Below, one piece after another: positions 11,252 through 21,110 of a DNA stretch of 64,000 nt (its first letter is position 1; each line of letters starts with the position of its first letter). The DNA lies in NCBI RefSeq assembly GCF_020379485.1, contig NW_026014709.1, positions 35,415 to 99,414 of the forward strand, written 5' to 3'. A model generated the notes under the pieces. That model worked only from the letters and a program-made list of their open reading frames with translations. It was not told where the DNA came from and ran no database searches. Source of the stretch: Brassica napus (lineage: Eukaryota; Streptophyta; Magnoliopsida; Brassicales; Brassicaceae). The position numbers and the translations under genes are program-made.

Positions 11252-12154
11252 TGAGATTTTTATAGGATTAACTCAAGGTGTGTGTGAGAAAGTGTTTAGG
11301 AGAGTTTATGTGAACAGATTTGAGACTTAGGATCAAGAACAGACTTTCATAGAACATGAAGGAGAAGGGTTTCCCCCCTTACTCACTTAAGGCTTACAAT
11401 TCGCCCTAATGGGGTCTTTATATAGAAACAGGTTACAAACTCATGAAACCCTAAAGTAATAGATAAGACATGAAGGGTGGAGATGCTCTGATTTGAATTG
11501 GACGATCTTGATTCAGTCTTGTGGTCTTTGCAGCTTGTTGTTGTCGCCTGATTGGATGTGGGAAGGCAAGGCTAGAAATGCTCCACACAGCCTTATGTAT
11601 CTGCCCTCTTCTTTGGCCAGATACTTGGTCAAGCCTTGCTCTTCCTTTACAGCTCTTTACAGCCTGTCCTTAGACCACTACAACCAATCCCATAACCCAC
11701 AGACTGGCGCCAACTCTTATTTGAATCTTCTTGCCTCCAAAGCATCTTCTTGTTCCATTTGATGCTTCTCACCATCCCGGACTTTGCACATTCATATTAG
11801 AGCTTCTCCTTGGCTGTACGGACTTGCCATAACCGTACACCAATGCCCTATATTTGCACAGCCCTCAAATAGCTTCAAATGGCCGAGTACATAAGTTTTG
11901 AGTCGATCATGTCCGTACGGGCCGTACCATCCGTACGGCCATCCGTACCGGCCTCGCCCTAACTTTGCACGTTCAACCATTCACCTCCATACTTCTTCCA
12001 TGTCTTCTTAAGATCAGTCTAAGCCCTTCTTGAACTTAACTTCACCCATGATAGATACTTCAAGACTCTCCTGAAGCTTTGTAGAACTCTTCCGGAGATC
12101 ACCTGAAGCTTGCCCTATTTATGCACAAGCTCCATTCTTCTCTTCAGTTCAACA
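11252..12154 (-). repeat. D 5' LTR
   Basis: 903 bp, read as identical to 6024-6926. It ends CAACA on the plus strand and is followed by CTCCA (12155-12159). Confidence 0.95.
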
Positions 12155-12159
12155 CTCCA

Positions 12160-12776
12160 CACGCCCAAGTCACCCGGTTCAGCTTAAATCAAAGATGAGC
12201 AATGTGAGGGCGGTTTACTCGGATCCAATCCTACCTTAAGTGACCGTTGAAGGCTTATGGAGGGAAGGAATATACCTGAGCATCTTGTGGTCAAAGAGAC
12301 AGGCTGGAAAGGGAAAAGAAGCTTTACCTTTACAGCCAAGACTCATCTCCTCCCTTCATTCAAAAGAAGCAATCTGAGCCTCCCATTTGAATCAGCCACG
12401 CCAGCTAGCACCAGAAACATCAAGACCAGTCTTCTCTCATCCTTACCATCCATTCTATCTTTTATTTACAGCCTTAGGATCTAGGTTTGTGATCTGAGTT
12501 GTGTAAAGGCATATATAAGCCTCTTATGATCATTTTGTAATCTTTAAGTGAGTAAGGGGGTTTCCCTTCTCCTTCTCTGATCTGAAACACTTTCTCTTAG
12601 TCTCTCTAGTCTCTCAAATCTCTATACACGTTCTCAGTCTTGTTACTAATCTCTTAAACACTTAGACACACAAACACTCATTAAACTTCCTTTCTCTCAA
12701 ATCGTTTCCAAGCTCCCTCTCTTTACCCATTTGGGTTTCATACACACATACAACCTGAGTACTCTTAAAACTCATA
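12160..12776 (+). repeat. C 5' LTR, right part
   Basis: The remaining 617 bp of the split LTR, starting CACGCCCAAG and ending CATA. TATA box TATATAA is at 12512-12518. The open frame 12257-12484 is repeated exactly in the 3' LTR and is not a gene. Confidence 0.93.
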
Positions 12777-12794
12777 TGGTATCAGAGCCAGGTT
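12777..12794 (+). other. C primer-binding site
   Basis: TGGTATCAGAGCCAGGTT, immediately after the 5' LTR. Confidence 0.95.
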
Positions 12795-13209
12795 CATTTG
12801 AACTTGGTTCCAGCTTCCCCTAAGCTCAAAGCTCACTCCCATGCCATTTCCAAACCTAGAAGAAGCTTCATGTTCATTTGGCTGTTCAACCTCTTCAAGA
12901 AGAAGGTGTGCTCATCAATGGCGTCCAGAAGCTGTTCTTGGTCGTTCTCCACTCTCTCATGGTCGTCCTGAATAAAGAAGGCCATTGGAAGCATGTCCAA
13001 GCCATTCCCATTCACTGTCCAAGAAGAAAGGTGAAAGCTTTCAACTTGTACCTGGTATGGCGACTCAAAAATGAAGAGAGGAGGTGTCTTAGGCATGGTG
13101 GGTTCAAGAGAAAGGTCCATGAAAGAAGGAGATGTAGGAGTTGACACCAACAGCTCGGATCTTCCCATGTACTAAGGAGTTTCAAGGAACTAACACTAGT
13201 TCCTTGGCT

Positions 13210-14075
13210 GTAAGGAAATCTCTTTCTCTTGTATAAAGCTTGAGTGTATGAACAGGTTGTGATGTTGTGATGTGATTGGAAACCTGAGGATTGTTTAAAA
13301 GATTGCTAAAATGAAGTTGCTTTAGAATCTGTCCCAGGATACTTTAAGAGTCTTGTTAGGGTATTGAAATTGTTTAGTATGCTTAGCTCCGGTTCATAGT
13401 GATGCTTGTTGTGATTAATTAAATCTGCTTGCATACATGGAGTGAAACCGAATTTAAAGCTGTTGCATATAGTCTTGTGGCTGTCTTACATTGAAGTATT
13501 AGATTCATGTCTAAGTACTGAGTAAAGAAGCTCTTAAGAGTGCCTAAGTAACTTGTCTTGAATCTGTTAGGATCTTACTTGTACTTAGAGATTTAGCTTG
13601 CAAAGAATAGAACTTGATAATGCCTTGTGTCTATCTGTTGCATTGCTTGTGATATTGGAAATCAAACTTGATAATTTATTAATCAAGATTTGACATCAAT
13701 ACTATTGAAAATGGTTAAATGCTTAATGTCAGTTCTAAATTAACTTGTCTTGTTAAGATGATAGATTATATCATCTAATCATTATTGCTTTCATGAGTTA
13801 GAAACTGATTAAGATTAATGCATACTGCCTTGTATTGTTTGCATTTAGATTAAAATCTAAGTTGCATAAAATTGCCTAAATACTTTGACTTGAATCTGAT
13901 AAGGTCTTGTTTAGTATTTAGAGAATGGTTGCTTGCATAGATAAGAACTTGACATTGTCTTGATTCTATCTAATGTTATAAAGCTTGAGACATTGGTGAT
14001 CAAACTTGATGAAGTCAAGGATTGATCCCAATGCAATTGTGACTTATCTTTGCTAGAGTTTGAGTGATGTTTCAG
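13210..14075 (+). other. C predicted intron 1
   Basis: Donor CCTTGGCT|GTAAGG and acceptor GATGTTTCAG|GTTCAC enclose 866 bp of A/T-rich sequence. Donor and acceptor contexts are conserved in D and G (and the acceptor in E), although the enclosed text diverges in length. No RNA evidence is available. Confidence 0.4.
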
Positions 14076-14497
14076 GTTCACAAAAGGTGTTCCTAGTTCA
14101 TCATCAAATCCGAGTTGAAAGAGAAAGAATGATGCCCATTGTGTGTACAATGGAGAGGTGTTACAAAAAGGGAGAAGCACAGATGGTTGTAAAACTCACT
14201 GGTGTTCTTCTCCTTAACATTGCAAGTACCTGAAGAAGAAGCTAACCGGGTCTAGGCAGTGGCGTGCCTATTCAAGAGGGTGCTCAACTAAGACAGAGCA
14301 CTCTTGGCTGTGTGAAGAAGAAGGCTACTCTATCAAGGCGGCTTCTATTGTGAGGTGATTGAAGAAGTAGCTGAAGCATCCACAAGCATTCCATCATGGT
14401 GGCAAATTCAGAAGGGTGATTGCAATAAGAAAAGAAGAAGAAGTGAGGATTCAAGTGGCAACGTTAAGAACCACTCCTCATCACCTTAAACAAGGGA

Positions 14498-15516
14498 GTA
14501 AACCTAGTCTCATCTATCTTAATATGTCTTGATAGGTTTATCTCCTGATTATACTATGTGCTTTCCCTAATTCCATTAAGAGTTTATAGCTTCTAAGTAG
14601 AATGTCTAGGCTAATTGCACTGAAATTGTTTTGCTGCTGCATTATCTTATTGATAGTAAGTAATGTCTAGAGTCCCAGAATCTCATGTTCTGTTTATTGC
14701 ATTGTCTTGGGTGTTGTCATAGCTTGAATCATCATGAATGTGTTGTAGAATTGAGTAGAATGTCTCTGCTGCTTGCATCATGATTGATAAGTTATTTTGC
14801 ATACATAAGCATATCTCATACTGTCTAAGTTCAATCCTAGTGTTATCTGATGCTATTGCCTATGTTTAATCCATCAATGAAAGTCTTGCATCAATTAGAA
14901 ATTGTCTAAGTTGCTTGCATCATTGGTTCTGATTGAAACTGTTGTGCAGAGCCTTAATATTACTCATGGATTGAACCTGTTGCATTCATATAGCTAATGC
15001 TTTAAGATTGTGCATTCATGTAGTAACGCATTTAAAAATGAGCCTAAATTGCAAATGTACTGATGTAAGCTTGCATTGCATTTAGAGAAATTAAAATCTG
15101 CTTGTTAGCATCTAATGTCTTGTAGGATTTAGAAGTATGTCTAAGCTACTTGAATCATTGGCCTTAATAAATCTAGTAAGCATAAGCATGAATTGAGTCA
15201 CACTTGTTGCCTTGATTGCATAAAGTATCATCTAGTCTTGTGTTCACTTGGATTGAATCTTTTTCATTCATATAGTTAGTGTGTAACCTAATGCATTCAT
15301 CTATTGTTGCATTTAAAAAAAAAAAAACAGAATTGAACCTAAAAAGATCAGTATATTGTTGAAAGTATACATTGTCTTTGCATATTATTGTCTTGATTGT
15401 CTAGCTTGTTTCAAGTATCATATATTATTGTGGCATTGGTGATCAAACAAGATGGATGATCTTGGTTTGATCCCAATGGGATGATCTGATCTTGCATTGA
15501 GTTGTGGTGGTGTTAG
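14498..15516 (+). other. C predicted intron 2
   Basis: Possible donor CAAGGGA|GTAAAC and acceptor GGTGTTAG|GTACAC, 1019 bp. The donor context is repeated in D and G. It is weaker than intron 1. Confidence 0.25.
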
Positions 15517-15582
15517 GTACACAAGGGAAGTGATACATGTAACTCGCCATCAACCAAGAATGTAGAGACAAAGGTCTTGTGC

Positions 15583-15733
15583 CATTGCATATCATTACTT
15601 GGACATGTTAGTCCATAATCTACAGGAAGTGTAGTGTGATTGATTATGCAATGAGAGATGGCCATTGCATAATACCATTGGACATTTCTAGTCTTTAGTC
15701 TACAGGAAGTGTAGCATGGGTCATAATGCAATA
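15583..15733 (+). other. C tandem multi-hairpin domain
   Basis: Two units match the D domain in reverse. Unit 1: CATTGCATA (15583-15591) pairs with TATGCAATG (15645-15653). Unit 2: CATTGCATAAT (15663-15673) faces a partly decayed arm near 15722-15733. Both keep the hairpin CTACAGGAAGTGTAG (15620-15634, 15700-15714). Unit 1 also has GGAC...GTCC at 15601-15614. Confidence 0.6.
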
Positions 15734-16770
15734 AGAGATGTGTCTTGTGAGACTCTCTATGGTGATTCAAACACCCTAATTCCTGGTTAAGGAAGAGAGA
15801 AAACTCACAAGAAGAAAGCTACCATAAAAGATGATAGTTATTAGACCATGGAGATGCATAGGATCATCACAAGCTTAGCTCCTTCTAGTAAAGGTTCTAA
15901 GCTTGAGGGGGAGTCTTAATGCATATGATCCATGGTCAGTAACAAGACTTTGCAAAGGCTTCTACAAGGCTCATCAACCGGACCAAGTCAGTGGCGTGTC
16001 TAGGTAAGAGGCTGTTCAGAGCAGTCTTGGCGAGTGAGGAAGAAGGCTCTCCATCAATGCGGCTTCAATGAGAGGTGATTGAGGAGAAGCTGATGAATCC
16101 ATTCTGCCTTTCCAAGAAGTTGATGATGCCATGAAGATGGTGCATTGGCCGAGTTAGGAAACTCACAAAAACACAAGGGAAGTTCCCTTAGACTTTTTAA
16201 ACTCTTTATTCAATCTTTTTCGTTCATCTTATTCATTGCTTGTGCTTGAAAAGATACTTAAGATGATCATGATTGAATTATGGGATTGTGTGCATCAAGT
16301 GTGATGCAGGATATTCAATTTCTTGTTTTTAATAGGTACTGATGCACCTTTGGGATAATGTATCAGGCAGGTACCATTGCTTGTAGCCTCATTAAACAGT
16401 TCCGGGGAATCTCCTAGCTTCTCTAAAGGGGCTGTGAAGTCTGTTGAGAGGGGGAGACCCTAAACCTAGTCTATGAAGAGGGCAAGCCGGGTGTGAAGTA
16501 TTGATCAGCCTCACTAGTGTTTTGAAGATGATCTGGTCGTGTCCTAGCTTCTCTAAGATGGCTGAGAAGTCAGTTGAGAGGGGGAGACTTCAAACCGGTT
16601 CCATGAAGAGGTGAAGCTGAAATGAGAAGTGTGAAGTGTGCGCAAAGCTGTGAAGAGTTGCTGCACCTGTTAGGCCGTGATCCAGAGCTTCTTGTGTCCA
16701 ACCACATTGGTTCTAAGGCACAAGAGCTCACTGGCCAATCCCTAGGCTTTGGAGAGCTCTACTCTTTTTC

Positions 16771-16881
16771 CCTTGCAAGGTTTTGTCCCAATGGGTTTTC
16801 CTTGTAAGGTTTTTAATGAGGGAGACTCTTCAGAGTTCCAAGCTTGGCTTAGGATCTCCTAAAGTCAAGCTTGAGGGGGAG
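16771..16881 (+). promoter_or_regulatory. C 3' hairpin module and polypurine tract
   Basis: Hairpin 1 arms CCTTGCAAGG (16771-16780) and CCTTGTAAGG (16800-16809) enclose the CCCAATGGG apex. Polypurine tract 16867-16881 abuts the 3' LTR. The second stem (CAAGCTTG near 16840 with GTCAAGCTTG before the tract) is imperfect here. Confidence 0.72.
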
Positions 16882-17834
16882 TGTTGAACTGAAGAGAAGA
16901 TAGAGCTTGTACAACAATAGGGCAAGCTCTAGAAGATGTCCAGAAGAGTTCAATCAAGCTTCAGAGGTGGTCTGAAGTAGTTATCCTGTGAAGTTAAGTC
17001 TAGGAAAGACTTAGACTGATCATGTGAAGGCTTTGGAGGAGTTAGAGAGAAGATGGAAGTGTGGTGCAAAGATAGGGCGTTCAGTATGGCCTTGTACGGT
17101 CTAGGGTGAATCATGAAGGTGTTTTGGGTCAGTCAAGAAGGGAGATAAGGCAATGTGCATAGATAGGTAGAGTGGTACGGACAGGAGGTCCGTACCATCA
17201 ACCGTACGGCCACTCCACACGCCCAAGTCACCCGGTTCAGCTTAAATCAAAGATGAGCAATGTGAGGGCGGTTTACTCGGATCCAATCCTACCTTAAGTG
17301 ACCGTTGAAGGCTTATGGAGGGAAGGAATATACCTGAGCATCTTGTGGTCAAAGAGACAGGCTGGAAAGGGAAAAGAAGCTTTACCTTTACAGCCAAGAC
17401 TCATCTCCTCCCTTCATTCAAAAGAAGCAATCTGAGCCTCCCATTTGAATCAGCCACGCCAGCTAGCACCAGAAACATCAAGACCAGTCTTCTCTCATCC
17501 TTACCATCCATTCTATCTTTTATTTACAGCCTTAGGATCTAGGTTTGTGATCTGAGTTGTGTAAAGGCATATATAAGCCTCTTATGATCATTTTGTAATC
17601 TTTAAGTGAGTAAGGGGGTTTCCCTTCTCCTTCTCTGATCTGAAACACTTTCTCTTAGTCTCTCTAGTCTCTCAAATCTCTATACACGTTCTCAGTCTTG
17701 TTACTAATCTCTTAAACACTTAGACACACAAACACTCATTAAACTTCCTTTCTCTCAAATCGCTTCCAAGCTCCCTCTCTTTACCCATTTGGGTTTCATA
17801 CACACATACAACCTGAGTACTCTTAAAATTCATA
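16882..17834 (+). repeat. C 3' LTR
   Basis: 953 bp, unbroken. A CGTAC cluster lies near 17174-17210 and a TATA box at 17570-17576. It ends CATA and is followed by CTTGC (17835-17839). About three base differences from the 5' LTR were seen. Confidence 0.95.
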
Positions 17835-19706
17835 CTTGCACCCTTGATTCAGACTCCATTCCCCCCTCATGATCAAGGGGAGTTGTTCTTTCAACTTCTC
17901 TAACCTTATCTTGGGACATGTTTACCCCAAGCCTTTCCAAGATGTTCCTCAGATTCTCTGCCATGTTTCTTGGTTCTTGAGACAGATCTTCCAAGTCTTC
18001 CCAATTCTTTTCTTCATAATACCCCTTTGTCTCTATGAACTTAACATCTCTAGACACCAGCACTCTCCTGGTTGCTGGATCATAGCACTTGTACCCCTTC
18101 TGAGTTACTGAGTATCCAATGAGCATTGCTTTAGTGCTCTTTGCCTCCAACTTGTTTCTCTGTTCTCCTGGAACCCAGACATAACATAGACATCCAAAGA
18201 CACGCAGATGATCTATGTATGGCTTGCTCTTGTTCAGCACCTCAAAAGGAGACAGATTCTTCAATACCTTAGTTGGAATCCGATTGATAAGATAGCATGC
18301 AGTCTGAACAGCATCACCCCAAAACCTCTTTGGAACATTAGCATGATACATCATGGATCTAGCCACCTCCATCAGATGCCTATTCTTCCTCTCAGCTACC
18401 CCATTCTGCTGTGGTGTGTAAGGACAACTGGTTTGATGCACTATCCCATGTTTAGCCAAGTGACTCTTGAAGGCATGACTGGTGTATTCTCCTCCATTAT
18501 CAGACCGTAGTACCTTCACAGTAGCATTGTAATGGTTAGTTACATATGCTTGGAAGTTGACAAAAGCCTCAAACACTCTATCCTTAGATGGCAGCAATGT
18601 GATCCATGTATACTTAGACTTCTCATCTATGAATGTCACAAAGTACTTCTGGTTTTCTATAGACATACAAGGGGCTGTCCACACATCAGAATGAACAAGA
18701 TCAAAGCAATTTGCATATATGGTCTCTGATGTAGGAAAAACAGTTCTACAATGCTTCCCTAAGATGAAAGCTTCACATTCCAAGTGATTGAATGACATAT
18801 TAGGCATAATCAATTCAATTGCACGAGCATGAGGATGTCCTAATCTAGCATGCCAAGTAGTACTCTCACACCTATCAGCATTACTACTCAAGCATACAGA
18901 ATCAATAGGGTTAGAGGTCTTAGCTGTTTGGAGATGATATAACTGATTCTTGCTGTCTCCTCTACCAATAACTCTCCCAGTCTTCAAATCTTGAAACTCA
19001 ACTTCATTTGGCCTGAATACTACTTGACAATCAAGATCAACTGTGGCCTTCTTCACTGATATCAGATTTGAAGTGAACTGAGGCAAATAGGACGCAGGTG
19101 AGCTCTTCTCAAACAGCTTGAGGTTTCCCACGCCTTCTATTGGGATCCTAGCACCATTAGCTATCATAACACTCCCTGTTGCAGCCTTGACTCCACTTAT
19201 CAGACTTTTATCACTGATCATATGATGTGTTGCTCCAGAATCAATGATGATGGGTTTGGACGTGGATGCTAAGGCAGGAGCACCTTGTCTCCGGGTCGTA
19301 GCCAAAGCATACACATACTTGACAAACTCATCCCATTCTTTCTTTGTGATAGGATCATCTGCTCCTTTGATCTCTTGCCCCTTCATAACCATACTGTCCT
19401 CCACTGAGTTACTCATATAGGCAGAGTAAGAACACTCTCCTCTTACCACTTGTTGAGCCACCTCCTTGATCATCTTCAAGCTCATCCTATCAGTTAGATA
19501 CCCAGACTCCCTGTCCTTCTTCCACGCCTTTCCCATCTTAAGCCACACTCTAGAAAGCTTTCTCAGCCTTCCCTTCTTACAGCTTGTACCACCTTTCCAC
19601 TGGTTTGAACTCTTGTCCTCTTCCCACACATCACACGCATGAAGAACCAGAAACCATATCTCCTTCACAAGAAAGCTAAAGAACACATCTTGTTTCCTCC
19701 TTTCTT
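17835..19706 (-). pseudogene. B pol fragment: Gag C-terminus, protease, integrase
   Basis: Read leftwards from 19706. A basic Gag tail without a zinc knuckle (WKGGTSCKKGRLRKLSR) is followed by the protease motif IIDSGATHHMISD, the integrase zinc region, the catalytic core (HSDVW, RSDNGGEY, NGVAERKNRHLMEVARSMM) and YKCYDPATRRVLVSRDVKF. The frame is open to the C insertion. In the HHCC zinc site the last cysteine is phenylalanine: CEAF, where the other copies have CEAC. That should damage zinc binding. Residues that could be read upstream of 19706 come from E and a short filler, not from B. Confidence 0.92.
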
Positions 19707-19709
19707 TAA

Positions 19710-20219
19710 TAATCAAGAAGAGGAGCAGACTGGTTTGTGAAGCAAGATGGAGGATGGTGAAGCAATCACCAAGGCGGCCAAAGCAGAGCAGCCTTGATAC
19801 TACAGACTGAACCATCCGATCATGAAGCTTTAGAACTAGGTGGAGACTCTAGAAGGAGAAGCAGCCAAGGCTCCACAAGTTCTTGATACTCTTGGTGCGA
19901 GTATGATCTGATGGTTCCATATGAAGCTAGAAGAAGGTCAGACCGTGAGAAGAGTACAAGATGAAGGGTGATGAGCAAGGGAAGATGTGATCAACCTTGC
20001 ATCACAAGAAGAGGCCATGATCCAGAGTCTTTGTGTCCCTTACATTGTTGGTAAGGCACAAAGACTCACTGGCCAATCCCTAGGCCTTGGAGGCTTTACT
20101 CTTTTTCCCTCATCAAGGTTTTGTCCCAAAGGGTTTTCCTTGGTGAGGTTTTTAATGAGGAAGTTCTTCAAGGTTCCAAGCTTGACTTAGGATCAGCTAG
20201 AGTCAAGCTTGAGGGGGAG
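19710..20219 (+). repeat. E truncated second copy of 3' interior
   Basis: Matches 22814-23323 with a constant offset of 3104. It includes hairpin 1 (20108-20148), the stem CAAGCTTGACT/AGTCAAGCTTG (20177-20187, 20201-20211) and polypurine tract 20205-20219. The open frame 19987-20190 spans these non-coding signals and is repeated in E and F, so it is not a gene. Confidence 0.9.
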
Positions 20220-21092
20220 TGTTAACTTGAAGAGAAGAAGTGGAGAAGCAAAAGTGATGAGTTGAGTTGGTGCTTGTGCAAAGATAGGGTTAAGTCCAGG
20301 AGGGACTTAGACACCATTTAGAGAAGATTTGGGTCAGACAGTAACTCCAAAGTTACCACAGTAACTTTGGAAAGTTACCACAGTAAGATTGGAGAAGGTT
20401 GGGCAAGTTGGTGTAAAAGTGAATAGTGAATCACTAGTCACTATTCAGGTTGACTATTCACTATTTGGATCACTATTCAGGATGTGAGGCACCAAGGTTT
20501 GAATCTAGTCAAAGGGAATCAAGAAGATGCTGTGTGGAGCTGATTGGTTACTTTGGGGCATGGACAGGCTGGCTGTTGCTGTAAAGGAAGAGCAGCCACG
20601 ACCATGCACCTAGACTGATCTGTAGACAGATACAAAGGAGCCTAAGGAGAGCCAATCACAGCACAGCCTTGTTTGAATTAAAGTGAGCCAGCTTAGCTCA
20701 TCCAATCAGCACACATCACTCAGATCACAACAAGACCAACTCATCCTCACCATCCATTCCTCTTAAGTTATTTCTATCCATTAGATATAGGTTTATGAGT
20801 TTGCAAGAGTGTAAAACCTATATAAAGACCCTTATGGGCGTGTCTAGCTCTCTTAAGAGAGTATGGGGGTTTTCCCCTTCTCCTTCATAAATATAAAAGT
20901 GTGTTCTTGATCAGATTCCCTTAATCTACCCCTTTCTTAGTCTCTAATCTCTTAATCTCTCTAAGTCTCTTTGTTTCTGATTCAAGTTCATACTAGTTTC
21001 ATCAGACCTCTTATTCAACTAGTTCAAGACCTTATTCTTTGCCTTTAATGGCTTCTCATACACATACACAGCCAGAGCTCTCAAATCTCATA
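20220..21092 (+). repeat. E LTR 1
   Basis: 873 bp, starts TGTTAACTTG and ends CATA. TATA box is at 20819-20826. U3 holds paired GTTACCACAGTAAC-type repeats (about 20339-20389) and a run of ACTATTCA/TGAATAGT repeats (about 20425-20480). Relative to F it lacks about 107 bp between two GTGCAAAGA copies. Confidence 0.94.
20339..20480 (+). promoter_or_regulatory. Palindromic repeat cluster in E LTR U3
   Basis: Alternating AGTTACCACAGTAAC and CAGTAACTTTGGAAAG units, then several inverted copies of ACTATTCA. The first motif also occurs in the LTRs of B, I, K, L and M. An enhancer role is a guess. Confidence 0.4.
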
Positions 21093-21110
21093 TGGTATCA
21101 GAGCCAGGTT
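21093..21110 (+). other. E primer-binding site
   Basis: TGGTATCAGAGCCAGGTT directly after LTR 1. Confidence 0.95.

Larger units (their letters stand above)
6024..12154 (-). mobile_element. Element D: large non-coding LTR element inserted in the 5' LTR of C
   Basis: Minus strand. The LTRs are 903 bp (6024-6926 and 11252-12154), read as identical, and are flanked by CTCCA (6019-6023, 12155-12159). PBS is at 11234-11251 and polypurine tract at 6927-6941. The 4.3-kb interior has no recognisable protein domain. It is closely related along most of its length to the interior of C, so D is a later copy of the same LARD-like family landing in a relative's LTR. Confidence 0.95.
12795..16770 (+). other. 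C interior: non-coding
   Basis: No retrotransposon domain is present in any frame. Blocks shared with D are a leader (about 12800-13205), an exon-like block with a CCATTGT/ACAATGG hairpin (about 14132-14149), the block about 14262-14402, and a second related block about 15990-16145. Between them is A/T-rich text with degenerate internal repeats. An internal polypurine tract copy lies at 15899-15913, followed by TCTTAATG rather than an LTR start. Confidence 0.75.
5688..17834 (+). mobile_element. Element C: large non-coding LTR element inserted in B
   Basis: The LTRs are 953 bp: the 5' LTR is 5688-6023 plus 12160-12776, split by D, and the 3' LTR is 16882-17834. They differ at about three positions by eye. 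Target duplication CTTGC lies at 5683-5687 and 17835-17839. PBS is at 12777-12794 and polypurine tract at 16867-16881. The interior of about 4.1 kb has no gag or pol, so it is a LARD-like non-autonomous element needing proteins from the Copia copies. Its interior matches that of D and in shorter blocks those of E and G. Confidence 0.93.

Noticed and set aside
12257..12484. 75-residue open frame repeated exactly at 17315-17542
   Set aside because: It lies in the two LTRs of C, so identity reflects LTR duplication; no protein features.
17830..19815. N-terminal residues of the long minus-strand frame before 19706 as a novel domain
   Set aside because: They are the antisense reading of E interior sequence plus a filler, fused to B by the insertion.
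19987..20190. 67-residue frame found again at 23091, 56465 and 57444
   Set aside because: It spans the 3' hairpin, stem and polypurine tract; repetition comes from copies of E, not from coding.
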